Positions 44,795 through 53,934 of a DNA stretch of 60,859 nt are shown here, piece by piece (within the stretch, counting starts at the first letter, position 1; every line of letters begins with the position of its first letter). The notes under the pieces are model-generated. The model was not told where the DNA came from and did no database searches. It was given only the letters and a program-made list of their open reading frames with translations. Source of the stretch: an uncultured Mycoplasmatota bacterium (GTDB lineage Bacteria > Bacillota_I > Bacilli_A > RF39 > UBA660); contig CAMZCT010000008.1 of the NCBI GenBank assembly GCA_947305065.1, positions 1 to 60,859 on the forward strand, read 5' to 3'. Position numbers and translations under genes: made by a program.

Positions 44795-45733
44795 TTAGTT
44801 TTTAGTTAACGATCCTGATATACCAAATTTTCTTAGTAATTTTTTGTTAAAGAATAAGATAATTAATAGTATTAATAATACCACCTTTACTATGAACCAT
44901 ATAAACTCTGTTTTATCTAAAGTTGCCCCTTCATCATAGAAATCTTGTGGATCTTTTTCATTGTATTTAATCTTAATACTACTCTTAGCTGCTGAAACAT
45001 TTGATTCACTTATTATTATTTGTTGTTCATTACCGCTTTTATCTGTAAATGAGTAAATACAATCTACAAATGCTGAATCTTCTTCTTTTTCACTTGTTCC
45101 AACATAAACTGCTGTAGTTTCTATATAATCTTTTGATTTTAATGTTTGTTTAAAGATAAGTGAGTCGAAAGCAATTAATACTAGTAAAATTATAATAAAG
45201 AAACCTATTATTACTCTTTTATATATTATTTGAACTTTATCTACTACGTTATTTTTCTTTTCTATGTTTTCTTGTATTTGTTGGTTTTGATTTTCTACAT
45301 TCCTATCTTGTATTTGATTTGGTTCTTCTACTTTCTTGTTATTCTTTCTAGGAATAGAAAAGTATATCATCAATACAGAAACAATTAAACAAATTATTCC
45401 TGCTAATCTACCTGACGACTTATCATATTCTGTTTTACATTTACTGGGATTGGAAGAATCATAATATACTGTTTTTTTATTCTCATTTGGATAAGAACTA
45501 CTACCTATTTTAGCTTCACATTTGTATTCTCTTCCTCTTACTTTAAAGTAATATGTAGGGTGATAAGTGGTATTTCCATCACTATCATAATCCTCGTTAG
45601 GATCAATTCTATATGCTTCTTTTTGACTATCATATTGGTTTATATTACTAGCAAAGAAAGTAAAATATACTCCAAGGCCTCCAAATGCTAATATACTTAT
45701 AAACAACAATATTTTTCTTTTATTTTCACTCAT
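44795..45733 (-). CDS. DUF3592-family membrane protein, two tandem units
   Basis: A 312-residue protein with four membrane segments that frame two similar extracytoplasmic domains (about 35-100 and 205-265). Each has the DUF3592 pattern: YFKVRGREYKC then VYYDSSNPSKC, and later IYSFTDKSGNEQ then YNEKDPQDF. It looks like an internal duplication. Function unknown. The ATG at 45733 follows AGGTGA; an upstream GTG is less likely. Confidence 0.75.
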   Translation of the reverse strand: MSENKRKILLFISILAFGGLGVYFTFFASNINQYDSQKEAYRIDPNEDYDSDGNTTYHPTYYFKVRGREYKCEAKIGSSSYPNENKKTVYYDSSNPSKCKTEYDKSSGRLAGIICLIVSVLMIYFSIPRKNNKKVEEPNQIQDRNVENQNQQIQENIEKKNNVVDKVQIIYKRVIIGFFIIILLVLIAFDSLIFKQTLKSKDYIETTAVYVGTSEKEEDSAFVDCIYSFTDKSGNEQQIIISESNVSAAKSSIKIKYNEKDPQDFYDEGATLDKTEFIWFIVKVVLLILLIILFFNKKLLRKFGISGSLTKN

Positions 45734-45822
45734 TTTTATCACCTATTTATTATGATAATATTATATCATATTTTTGTTTTACTTTTATTATCTAGTGAAA
45801 ATATGTTTTATCTTATTTCACA

Positions 45823-45847
45823 AAAAAAGTCTTTTATTAGACTTTTC
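45823..45847 (-). terminator. Intrinsic terminator of the DUF1851 gene
   Basis: Stem AAAAGTCT / AGACTTTT (45825-45832 and 45839-45846) with T-run on the minus strand. Confidence 0.75.
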
Positions 45848-46432
45848 TTATTGTTTATTACCCATTTGGAATAAAACTTGATGATGAACATTTGCATCAC
45901 CTTTTTTCAAATATTTAATATCCTCTGCACCACCAAGAATTAATGCTGGAGCAAAATAGAAAATTTCATTATACTTAAGATTTCCTAATACCTTTATTGC
46001 CTCATTATATAAATCTTCTCTAAGTATATTTTTTATTGTTTCATTATTAATTATATATTTTTTAAAAAAATCTTGATATGACCAAGCACATACTTCAATT
46101 TTTCTATAATGTATATCTAGTATAGAAATATCATTTTCATTATTTTCTAGTTTTCTATAATAAAAAATATCTCCAAAAGCGGATACCATAATAGGAATTT
46201 TATTGTAATCTATGCCACCTAACCAGGTATATAAACTATTCATATAGTCCCTTGGATCAATAACTTTTAATAATCCATCTGCATATTCTCCAAACCCATA
46301 GTTTTCCCATAAGTATATTATCTCTTCTGCTAGCTTTTTTTTACCAAATTCCAATATTTTTTCATCAGGTTTAGTAAGATTATCACCAGGTTTAAATACT
46401 TTAACAAAATTATCTATTATTGTATTGTTCAT
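45848..46432 (-). CDS. GAD-like/DUF1851 (Tdi1 C-terminal-like) immunity-type protein
   Basis: A 194-residue soluble protein with family landmarks: LWENYGFGEYADGLLKVIDP near residue 45, VSAFGDIFYY near 90, and FYFAPALILGGAEDIKYL near the end. These match the GAD-like and DUF1851 (T6SS_Tdi1_C) domains found in immunity proteins and in stand-alone proteins. I chose the ATG at 46432, after AGGTGA. It lies 56 bp downstream of an ART-like gene, which could be its toxin partner (inference). Confidence 0.75.
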   Translation of the reverse strand: MNNTIIDNFVKVFKPGDNLTKPDEKILEFGKKKLAEEIIYLWENYGFGEYADGLLKVIDPRDYMNSLYTWLGGIDYNKIPIMVSAFGDIFYYRKLENNENDISILDIHYRKIEVCAWSYQDFFKKYIINNETIKNILREDLYNEAIKVLGNLKYNEIFYFAPALILGGAEDIKYLKKGDANVHHQVLFQMGNKQ

Positions 46433-46488
46433 AACTATCACCTTTTTATTATATCATATTTAATTTCTGAGTATTTTTTTGGCAAGTT

Positions 46489-47340
46489 TTATCTATTGCC
46501 TACAATTACTTTACCATCTAAATTACAAATATAACATTCAGGCAATTTTTCTTTAATATATTTTAAGGATTTTTTATCATTTTCAATTTTTCTTCCTACA
46601 AATATTCCTTCAATTAATGAAGATGGTAATCCGAACATAATTGCTGACTCTCTATCAGTGGTAGATGCATCTCTATTAATCCTATCCTGTTCTATAAATT
46701 TTTCAACGTACCTATAATCTAAAAAAGGTTTTAATGTTTCTTCGTCAAACTCTAAATTCCAAACATCATTGTATGCCAATTTTTTTGCATAATCTGAATC
46801 CATATTAAGTATGAATGCTATTTGTCTTTTATTAGAGACTAAACTAGGAATAAATGATACTTCTTTAGTTTTATCTCCCCAATATGACCATATTTCATCA
46901 TTGTCATTAATTGTTTCAGTTACTTCATCAAATTTATGGTATGGAATCAATTTGCTCACAGTTTTTGAGCCTGGACCCCTACCGATAGAGTATGTAATAG
47001 TAAATCCACTATATTGATTTATGTAATCTTTTAAAAGAATATCTTCTTGTATATTCCACATACCAACACTATTACAAATTTTGTTAGGTCTTGGTTCATC
47101 TGTAAAATCAGAAGCAATAAATCCATTGTTTATAGTAAAATCAAAATTATCTATTCCGCCAAAAATTCCGTGTATGAATGTTCCTTTAGTTAATTTTACT
47201 TCGTCACCAACATTGTATTTAGTTTTATCTATATTCTGATTAGTTTGGTAGAACAATTCAACATGATTCAATAGTAAATGTTTTGTTTTACCATTAAATT
47301 TATTATTAATATCCTCAATATAATTGTCCTTATTTTTCAT
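46489..47340 (-). CDS. Hypothetical protein, possible ADP-ribosyltransferase fold
   Basis: A 283-residue soluble protein that I cannot place firmly. The segment FIHGIFGGIDNFDFTINNGF has the shape of the HGT...I...G stretch of ART-fold enzymes, and the late segment IMFGLPSSLIEGIFVGR is like their last strand region preceded by a Glu. No signal peptide. The next gene encodes a DUF1851 protein. It may be a toxin-like ART, a host-derived enzyme or neither. Confidence 0.45.
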   Translation of the reverse strand: MKNKDNYIEDINNKFNGKTKHLLLNHVELFYQTNQNIDKTKYNVGDEVKLTKGTFIHGIFGGIDNFDFTINNGFIASDFTDEPRPNKICNSVGMWNIQEDILLKDYINQYSGFTITYSIGRGPGSKTVSKLIPYHKFDEVTETINDNDEIWSYWGDKTKEVSFIPSLVSNKRQIAFILNMDSDYAKKLAYNDVWNLEFDEETLKPFLDYRYVEKFIEQDRINRDASTTDRESAIMFGLPSSLIEGIFVGRKIENDKKSLKYIKEKLPECYICNLDGKVIVGNR

Positions 47341-47429
47341 AGTATTAACTCCTTAATTAATTATATCATTTTTATTATTTTTCATAAACATATCTTAACA
47401 TCGATATAAATTTTTTCTAATTTTAGCCC

Positions 47430-47457
47430 AAAAAAAAGCCTTTATTTACGGGCTTTT
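47430..47457 (-). terminator. Intrinsic terminator after a SEC-C remnant
   Basis: Stem AAAAGCC / GGCTTTT (47434-47440 and 47451-47457), T-run on the minus strand. A very similar terminator follows the SEC-C remnant at 54.9 kb. Confidence 0.75.
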
Positions 47458-47463
47458 AACTAC

Positions 47464-47496
47464 CTACTATGATATTGTTTATACTTTTTACCTTAA
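47464..47496 (-). pseudogene. SEC-C motif tail remnant (copy 1)
   Basis: Minus strand encodes GKKYKQYHSR followed by stop. The DNA aligns with the copy at 54914-54964 over about 35 bp, including the following terminator. The upstream half of the SEC-C motif is lost. It lies after the small protein gene at 47540. Confidence 0.5.
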
Positions 47497-47539
47497 TTAT
47501 ATGGATTTTAAATTTGTTTATTATTCTATTCTTAATATC

Positions 47540-47755
47540 TTAATCATTCGACTGCTTTTTTACTATCCATACCCATTTTTCTTTTAAAGATAATTTCTTA
47601 AACTCATATCCATAATCTAATAATTCTTTTTTATAGGTTAAAAATGCATGGTCAAATTTAAAACCAGTTATTTTTTTTACTTCTTCAAACGACAATTTAT
47701 ATTCATCTTTTTTGTTGTCCTTTATATATTTCCATAACGGTTCATATTTACTCAT
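47540..47755 (-). CDS. Small conserved protein paired with TfoX-domain gene
   Basis: A 71-residue protein with a helix-turn-helix-like build (YEPLWKYIKDN, then LSFEEVKKITGF) and a C-terminal beta hairpin (KWVWIVKK). I do not know a family name. It overlaps the upstream TfoX-domain gene by 4 bp, so the two are co-translated. The ATG at 47755 is used; a TTG seven codons upstream is less likely. Confidence 0.65.
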   Translation of the reverse strand: MSKYEPLWKYIKDNKKDEYKLSFEEVKKITGFKFDHAFLTYKKELLDYGYEFKKLSLKEKWVWIVKKQSND

Positions 47756-48048
47756 TTTATTATTAATCCTTTCCAAGTATCTAACACTACATCTTTTAAT
47801 AATTCTTTACTATCCACATCACCCACGAAGTACATTGGTTTAGCGCTTTCATAAGGAACAGATTCTTCCATATTATATTTTTTATTACTATCCACTATTT
47901 TAACAAGTAGTCTATCATCATAAATCCCACCGAATAATGTTCCGTTATAGTAAAGTAAATATTCTCCCATCATAGATTTACAAGTTATATTATCCAATAG
48001 ATTTAACTGTTCTAAAATAAAATCTCTATAGTCTTTTGTCGTTGCCAT
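47752..48048 (-). CDS. TfoX N-terminal domain protein
   Basis: A 98-residue protein of the TfoX_N family: TCKSMMGEYLLYYNGTLFGG and KPMYFVGD are typical. In gamma-proteobacteria TfoX controls competence; in Firmicutes the stand-alone N-terminal domain has no proven role. It leads a two-gene unit with the 71-residue protein. Confidence 0.85.
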   Translation of the reverse strand: MATTKDYRDFILEQLNLLDNITCKSMMGEYLLYYNGTLFGGIYDDRLLVKIVDSNKKYNMEESVPYESAKPMYFVGDVDSKELLKDVVLDTWKGLIIK

Positions 48049-48085
48049 TTTATCAACTCCAATCTTTCAATAATAATTATATTAT

Positions 48086-48112
48086 GAAAAAAGAGAATTA
48101 TTTCATTCTCCT
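48086..48112 (-). terminator. Intrinsic terminator of the GNAT-methyltransferase-ferredoxin run
   Basis: Stem GAGAAT / ATTCTC (48093-48098 and 48105-48110) with six T on the minus strand, next to the ferredoxin stop. Confidence 0.7.
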
Positions 48113-48716
48113 AATATCTTAATATTTCTTTTATTTTTTCTATAAACTCTTCTTTTTGTTCTGTATTATAATATCCTTCTATTTTTCCTATGAACTTCTT
48201 ATTATTAAATATTAGTAGTGAAGGCAGTATATTAATATTATATTTTTCTTTTGTTAAAGAACTTGCTTCCATTTTAAAGTATTTAGTATCCTTTGGCATA
48301 TTAGAAGTTATTTCTTTGATTGGGATTGATTTTATTAAACATTCAATCGTATCTTCTTCATAAGCTTCAATAAGTGTTATACTTTCGCCTAGTTTTTTTT
48401 CTAGTTCTTCTTCAGTTATTATAAAAAATTCTGATAATGGTGCTGCTCCATATCTATCCACAAACAAGTCTTTAGTTGTTCGAGGGTCATTTTCTATTTC
48501 TTCATTTATTTTTTTATACTCTTCTTCAGTATAAGCTACTTTTAAAGCTCCAATTGGACAATGGCTTTCACAAGCACCACAGCTAATGCACTTATCATTA
48601 TCTATTTCTATTGTTTCTTTTTCTTCATTCCAAGATAAAGCTCCTGTAGGACATACAGCTATACCTCCACACTCTTTGGCATTATCACATATTTTATAAT
48701 TTCTTAAAACTGCCAT
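48111..48716 (-). CDS. 4Fe-4S ferredoxin fused to a thioredoxin-like domain
   Basis: A 201-residue redox protein. The N-terminal 65 residues hold a 2[4Fe-4S] module: a first incomplete-looking group (CDNAKECGGIAVCPTGA) and a full CISCGACESHCPIGA. The C-terminal 100 residues have a thioredoxin-like fold (INILPSLLIFNNKKFIGKIE with cis-Pro) but no CxxC. Electron partner unknown. It lies 5 bp after the methyltransferase gene. Confidence 0.8.
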   Translation of the reverse strand: MAVLRNYKICDNAKECGGIAVCPTGALSWNEEKETIEIDNDKCISCGACESHCPIGALKVAYTEEEYKKINEEIENDPRTTKDLFVDRYGAAPLSEFFIITEEELEKKLGESITLIEAYEEDTIECLIKSIPIKEITSNMPKDTKYFKMEASSLTKEKYNINILPSLLIFNNKKFIGKIEGYYNTEQKEEFIEKIKEILRY

Positions 48717-48721
48717 ATTAA

Positions 48722-49444
48722 TTACTCTCCTTTTTTATATACTGCGTATCTAAATACATCATCAAAGCATAAATTTGTTAAGAACTTTCTTGATTCAAGT
48801 ATCTTTTCGATTTTATCAAGCATTTGCTCTCTTTCCTCTTCTGTCTCTGGAACATGTACTTCAGCCCACCACGAAAGCATATCTTCTTTAAATTCTTCAC
48901 GAGAATTATATGGTATCTTATCTACCGCTCTATCACATAGTATTTGTTTATAACCATTCTCTTTTAATACTTTATCGATTAATTCATTAGATTTTTGAGT
49001 TCTAATACCATGTTCTTCAATTGGATTAAAGACCTTATATAGTTCTGCTGATAAGTTGTCTGGATCTATTTCAGCAAAGACAATAGTATCACTTAGTCTC
49101 ATCATTTCTTTTAGAATTCTAGTTTTTAAATCTAAGTCCATTTTAAATTCTTCTTTACCACTTAAATCAAATTCGTGAAAACTAGTACATAGGACAACAT
49201 CAAAGTATTTGTCAGGATAATCAACATTAGCAGCATCCATTACTTTTAATTCTACATTATCTAAATCTTTTAGATTTTCACTAGCAATTTGATGGAATTC
49301 TGGTGATATATCAACACCAACTATATGTTTACAATACCTAGCAAAGTATCTAGTGTATTTTCCATCATAGTATCCTTCGTCTAATCCTTTCTCAACACTT
49401 AAATATGGTTTTAATTCTTCCCACATTTCTTCAAACGTTTTCAT
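48722..49444 (-). CDS. SAM-dependent methyltransferase
   Basis: A 240-residue class I methyltransferase. The SAM-binding motif is atypical at the first loop (EKGLDEGYYDGKYTRYFARY), followed by VGVDISPEF and later VKVMDAANVDYP and FDVVLCTSFHEFDL. The substrate is unknown. The ATG at 49444 has GAGGAG. It is in a three-gene run GNAT-methyltransferase-ferredoxin/thioredoxin, suggesting one small pathway. Confidence 0.8.
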   Translation of the reverse strand: MKTFEEMWEELKPYLSVEKGLDEGYYDGKYTRYFARYCKHIVGVDISPEFHQIASENLKDLDNVELKVMDAANVDYPDKYFDVVLCTSFHEFDLSGKEEFKMDLDLKTRILKEMMRLSDTIVFAEIDPDNLSAELYKVFNPIEEHGIRTQKSNELIDKVLKENGYKQILCDRAVDKIPYNSREEFKEDMLSWWAEVHVPETEEEREQMLDKIEKILESRKFLTNLCFDDVFRYAVYKKGE

Positions 49445-49465
49445 ATTCTTCTCCTCTTTCATTTA

Positions 49466-49984
49466 TTAATCCTCCTTTATGTTTTTTTCCATAATCATTG
49501 ATGGTGCACCATCAGCAGGTGCTTCGGTAGTGTATATTGTTTTATGAAAACCATACTTTTCATAAAAACCAATCGCGTTTGTATTTTGTTTCTTTACCCA
49601 TAAGCAAGCGATTGAATAACCTCTATTTTTCAATTCATTGATAGCAAAGTTAAGAGCCAACTTACCTATTCCTTGCTTGTGATACTCTTTTTTGATATGA
49701 AAAGATCTTATTTCGCCAATTCCTGTCATATCTTCTTTATATTGTTCGTCATATACTCCTAGTTCAAGTATTCCAATACTCTCCCCATCTTTAGTAATCA
49801 TATATAAATCGTATCCTTCTCCGTTTAGGTAATTGGGAAATTCTGCAATTAATCTATCTATGTTGAATTCATCATCAATGTGTTCAAAAGTTATGTATTC
49901 TCCATAGGTATCTTTCCAAGATTTATTTAAAATATTAGCATAATCTTTAGCATCATTTATTGTGGCTTTTCTTATAGATATCAT
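49466..49984 (-). CDS. GNAT-family N-acetyltransferase
   Basis: A 172-residue GNAT enzyme with RSFHIKKEYHKQGIGKLALN (acetyl-CoA loop at about 93-112) and the ending NAIGFYEKYGFHKT. Likely acetylates a small molecule or protein N-terminus. It is 2 bp after the 318-residue hypothetical gene. Substrate unknown. Confidence 0.85.
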   Translation of the reverse strand: MISIRKATINDAKDYANILNKSWKDTYGEYITFEHIDDEFNIDRLIAEFPNYLNGEGYDLYMITKDGESIGILELGVYDEQYKEDMTGIGEIRSFHIKKEYHKQGIGKLALNFAINELKNRGYSIACLWVKKQNTNAIGFYEKYGFHKTIYTTEAPADGAPSMIMEKNIKED

Positions 49985-49986
49985 CG

Positions 49987-50943
49987 TTATCCTCCTATAC
50001 TAACTTTAGTTGTATTTTCCTTTTTTTCTCGAACCTGTCTGCGTGGTGGTAAGAATAATTCGGGAATAGCATCATCTATTTCTTGTTTGTCAGTTGGGAA
50101 TTCCTTTTCTTCAAAAATATGAGATAAACCGTTCTTGACAATTATTTCTATAATTTCGTTTTTTGAAATATCGGGGCCTATATATACAGGTATTCTTCCA
50201 TCGTTGGATTTAATTATTAAGGTATTTGGAAAAGCGAATTTATTGTTTGGAACGGCGTGATAAAACCAGAATGGACACGTCAAATTATTTATAGCGGCAT
50301 GGATATTTAGTTCAATATTTGTATTATTATACAATGTTATTTGTAGACTATTATCAATCTCAGGTAAGGCGCTAGCAGCTCCCCCAGGAGTTAATGCGGC
50401 ATCTAGTGTTTCAGCATCTCTAATAGTCCATGGCGATTTGACAGGGTGCTCTCTTGCATAATCTGCACAGTGTTTTAAATATTCATCAAAACTTGTTCTA
50501 ACTTCACGAAAGAAGTGTTCCCGTACAGAAAATCCCTCACCTTCAATTATCTCAATTATTTGTCCCAAACTAGTAAATTCTGGATTAAGAGTCGGAGATA
50601 GAGCAAGTGCTATAATATCTTCTTCATTATCTATCGGTATCAATCCATAAAATGGTATTTCTGGGAATATAAATCGAAATTGGCGATCTTTTTCGTTAGC
50701 CCGTGTTTCTTTAGAAAAAACAAAATTTTCCACATCATAGCCTTGGCATATTAAATCGTATTGTTTTCCTGTGTAGTAACCTTGGCACATAAATAGCTCT
50801 ACAGACTTTTCACCATCTTTAATTATCTCTTTGGCTATTTTTAGAGCTTCTTTCAACTCATCAATACTCATTACTAAGAATAAATCCGGTTGCTTTTCGG
50901 CTTGTTCCAACAAACTCATTTTATTATTTGCCATATTGTTCAC
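49987..50943 (-). CDS. Hypothetical protein of unusual base composition
   Basis: A 318-residue soluble protein of unknown family. It has no signal peptide or membrane segment. Its codon use is visibly more GC-rich than its neighbours in the middle (residues about 150-190), where DNA includes stretches such as GCGCTAGCAGCTCCCCCAGG. The gene starts at a GTG that overlaps the cysteine desulfurase stop, or at an ATG three codons later. Probably acquired. I can give no function. Confidence 0.6.
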   Translation of the reverse strand: MNNMANNKMSLLEQAEKQPDLFLVMSIDELKEALKIAKEIIKDGEKSVELFMCQGYYTGKQYDLICQGYDVENFVFSKETRANEKDRQFRFIFPEIPFYGLIPIDNEEDIIALALSPTLNPEFTSLGQIIEIIEGEGFSVREHFFREVRTSFDEYLKHCADYAREHPVKSPWTIRDAETLDAALTPGGAASALPEIDNSLQITLYNNTNIELNIHAAINNLTCPFWFYHAVPNNKFAFPNTLIIKSNDGRIPVYIGPDISKNEIIEIIVKNGLSHIFEEKEFPTDKQEIDDAIPELFLPPRRQVREKKENTTKVSIGG

Positions 50944-52079
50944 TTCTTTCTTCTTAGCATTCCTATTACATTTATTAACCTTTTAATAAATATATCTATT
51001 TCTTCTTTAGTATTATATTTACCTAAACTTACTCTTATTGGGCTATAATCATCTAAATTAGCTTTGCAAGCAGTTAAGACATGAGATGGAAGAGCTATTT
51101 CTGAGTTACAAGCAGATCCAGTTGAAACATATATATTAAAAGATTCAAGGACTAACATTAGTTCATCAGCTTTAACTCCTTTAAAAGCTATACTCGATGT
51201 ATTAGGTGTCCTATTTTGTTTATCACCATATATGTGTATATCTTCTATGTTTTTTTCTACTTCTTCTTCTAAATAATCTCTAAGACTTTCTATTTCTTTC
51301 TCTTTTTTATAATTGTCTTTAAGAATTATTTCTGCTGCTTTTCCAAGACCTATGATATAAGGAACATTTTCGGTTCCACCTCTTCTATTTTTTTCTTGGT
51401 GACCAAAGATTAATGGTGTAAAACTATCACTATTTTTTATATATAAAGCTCCTATTCCTTTTGGAGCATTTATTTTATGCCCTGATACTGATAAATAATC
51501 TACATCTAAATCTTCTACATCTATTTTTATTTTCCCTAAGGCTTGGACAGCATCACAATGAATAATAATATCATTATCATGTGCTATTTTAGCTATTTCT
51601 TTTATTGGATATATATTACCTATTTCATTGTTTGCCATCATTATAGATATTAAACAAGTGTCTGGTCTAATACTCTTTTTTAGTTCATCTAAGTCTAAGC
51701 AACCTCTATTATCAACATTTAAATACGTTACTGTATACCCGCCTTTTTCTAAAACACTCATCATTTCCATAACGGAAGCGTGTTCTACTTTGGTAGTTAT
51801 TATATGTTTCTTATTTGGATTTAGTTTTATAGAACTATTAATTGCAGTTATATTACTTTCACTACCACAACTAGTAAAAATAATATTTTCTGGTTTAGAA
51901 TTAAATAATTTTGCTATATTCTCTCTTGCTTTTGCAATCTCTTCTTTTGTTTTTCTACCAATTGAATATATACTGCTAGGATTCCCATATTCTTCTTTTA
52001 AATAAGGTAACATAGCATTAAATACTTCTTCATCGATTTTGGTTGTAGCGTTATTGTCTAAATATATTTTTTGATTCAT
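50940..52079 (-). CDS. Cysteine desulfurase, NifS/IscS-like
   Basis: PLP enzyme that takes sulfur from cysteine for Fe-S clusters or thiolation. The start YLDNNATTKIDEEV is typical. The PLP lysine is in SVSGHKINAPKG and the catalytic cysteine in STGSACNSE. It has 379 residues from the ATG at 52079; the frame extends upstream to a TTG at 52088, but AGGAG is then too close. No iscU, sufU or thiI gene is adjacent. It may supply sulfur to tRNA modification or the ferredoxin nearby. Confidence 0.9.
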   Translation of the reverse strand: MNQKIYLDNNATTKIDEEVFNAMLPYLKEEYGNPSSIYSIGRKTKEEIAKARENIAKLFNSKPENIIFTSCGSESNITAINSSIKLNPNKKHIITTKVEHASVMEMMSVLEKGGYTVTYLNVDNRGCLDLDELKKSIRPDTCLISIMMANNEIGNIYPIKEIAKIAHDNDIIIHCDAVQALGKIKIDVEDLDVDYLSVSGHKINAPKGIGALYIKNSDSFTPLIFGHQEKNRRGGTENVPYIIGLGKAAEIILKDNYKKEKEIESLRDYLEEEVEKNIEDIHIYGDKQNRTPNTSSIAFKGVKADELMLVLESFNIYVSTGSACNSEIALPSHVLTACKANLDDYSPIRVSLGKYNTKEEIDIFIKRLINVIGMLRRKK

Positions 52080-52137
52080 AAAGCTCAACTCCTAATAAAT
52101 ATCATATCATATTTCCTATCTTTTAAAAATACTATAA

Positions 52138-52168
52138 AAACAAAAGATTTCATACAAATGAAATCTAA
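52138..52168 (-). terminator. Intrinsic terminator of the MFS gene
   Basis: Stem AGATTTCAT / ATGAAATCT (52145-52153 and 52158-52166) with T-rich tail on the minus strand. Confidence 0.75.
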
Positions 52169-52179
52169 ATATACAATAT

Positions 52180-53358
52180 CTATTCAATTTCTATTTTTGA
52201 TAGATGTAAACCACTTAAAAAAATACATATTGTTAGAAATATAATAAGTATTTTTAGCATATAAAAACTATTGAAAAAGCCAACAATTAACAACAATATA
52301 AAACTTATAATTCTACCCATACCTAACATAAATTCAATCAGCACATATACTTCCACTCTATTAGAATCATTAATAATACTACTATTAGTAATTTTTAATG
52401 TCTTAATACCCCTTACAATATTTATTATTTGTATAAAAAACGCGTAAAGAATATTATAAATTATTATAGTATATTGATTAGTAATAAATAATAACACAAT
52501 TGTACAAAATAACGGAACAATACCAGACATATAAATAAGAGACTTAATTTTTTTAGGACAAATTATCTTTTTACAAATATAAGCGCTAATAATTGATGAT
52601 AAATATGTTATAGAAGTAACAATACCAAAGCTAAAATCCTTACTAAAAGCTATAATAATTAATAACGAAATTGTTGTTTTTAAAGCACCTACAGATGTCA
52701 TCCCAACAAAAAATGTCATTTTAAAAAACTCTTTAATATTATTATCTTTTTTAATAGCATTAATAGTATCTAATAATTTAAACTTTCTAATTGATGAATT
52801 ATTATTCTCTTTATAATCTAGTTTAAAGGATAATATTATTTGAACAAATGATAAAACTAATACAATAATAGTTGTTTTTTCAAAACTCTTCTCTGAAATA
52901 ATTGCACCAAATAAAGCAGGAAGAATAACCATAGTGATATTTATAATTATATTTTTATATACAACATAATCTTTTTTTTCTTTATTAGGAACTAAAACAG
53001 ATGAAAACAAATTAATTGGAAAATACCATGTAATAGTAGAAAATCCTTCTATAATAGCAACTAGCCATATAAATTTTATAACCTTTTTACCTAACAAAGT
53101 TAATATTATTAATTGTATAAATTTTGAAATCATACCTATTCTAAGAGTTAACATTTTATATTTGTTTTTTATTAGAATGCCCACTACAAAAGAAAAAAGC
53201 GTAATAATTATATATGAAAAAATATTATATAAAGATACAGAAATAATACTATCTGTGGAAATTTTAAAAATATATGCAGTTAAAAAAGGCCCTAAAAAAA
53301 TTTCAATAATTCTTCCAATAGTATTAATAGAAACAAGTACCCTAGTATTATTAGACAT
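52180..53358 (-). CDS. MFS-like transporter
   Basis: A 392-residue membrane protein with about 12 membrane segments and a basic central loop (about 180-215), the layout of the major facilitator superfamily. No clear motif tells the substrate; a drug or sugar exporter is possible. The ATG at 53358 has GGTGAT before it. Its base composition is even more AT-rich than the neighbours, which may point to separate origin. Confidence 0.75.
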   Translation of the reverse strand: MSNNTRVLVSINTIGRIIEIFLGPFLTAYIFKISTDSIISVSLYNIFSYIIITLFSFVVGILIKNKYKMLTLRIGMISKFIQLIILTLLGKKVIKFIWLVAIIEGFSTITWYFPINLFSSVLVPNKEKKDYVVYKNIIINITMVILPALFGAIISEKSFEKTTIIVLVLSFVQIILSFKLDYKENNNSSIRKFKLLDTINAIKKDNNIKEFFKMTFFVGMTSVGALKTTISLLIIIAFSKDFSFGIVTSITYLSSIISAYICKKIICPKKIKSLIYMSGIVPLFCTIVLLFITNQYTIIIYNILYAFFIQIINIVRGIKTLKITNSSIINDSNRVEVYVLIEFMLGMGRIISFILLLIVGFFNSFYMLKILIIFLTICIFLSGLHLSKIEIE

Positions 53359-53429
53359 TTTAATCACCAATCTTTCATAAACAACATACTCAATTATTAT
53401 ATACAAATCCTCCTAAAAGTATTATTGGG

Positions 53430-53828
53430 CTATTTTAAGTTATTTAAATCTCCTTTTAGAGGAATTACATTCCATCCAACTATTTCATCTTTATATTGTT
53501 CATAAACATCGTTCAGCAAAAACACTTTTTTATTGAAATAGAATCCAAAAGCTATTTCAGCAAAACTGTTTGGTCCAATATAGTTTTCTATTCCATTTTT
53601 TGTTGCATTCACTACTATAATTGTGTCATTTTCTGGATCTGCTATTCTGTTAAAATGGGCTCTTGATGCTATCACTTTATCTAATCCTTGCATACATTCA
53701 ACTGGTAATAATACATTATATCCAATCTTCTCTAATTCTTCGGATACCTCTATTATTTGATTTTTTACTTTCATGCTTCCACATAATACTATATTCTTTA
53801 CGTTATCTTCATTTTTTGTTTTTTTCAT
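53430..53828 (-). CDS. Nucleoside 2-deoxyribosyltransferase-like small protein
   Basis: A 132-residue protein with the NDT/DUF4406-like fold: VLCGSMKVKNQI at the start, then DTIIVVNATKNGIENYIGPN and SFAEIAFGFYFNKKVFLLND. A nucleotide-base or signalling nucleotide processing role is plausible. Related in fold, not closely in sequence, to the protein at 43179-43913. Confidence 0.7.
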   Translation of the reverse strand: MKKTKNEDNVKNIVLCGSMKVKNQIIEVSEELEKIGYNVLLPVECMQGLDKVIASRAHFNRIADPENDTIIVVNATKNGIENYIGPNSFAEIAFGFYFNKKVFLLNDVYEQYKDEIVGWNVIPLKGDLNNLK

Positions 53829-53934
53829 GTTTTCATCTCCATATTTTTTATATCATATATTAAGCTATTTTTTAAGTATAATCTTCGGAGAATTACTGTT
53901 TATGATTTAAGTAACTATCCATAACATCTTAGTT

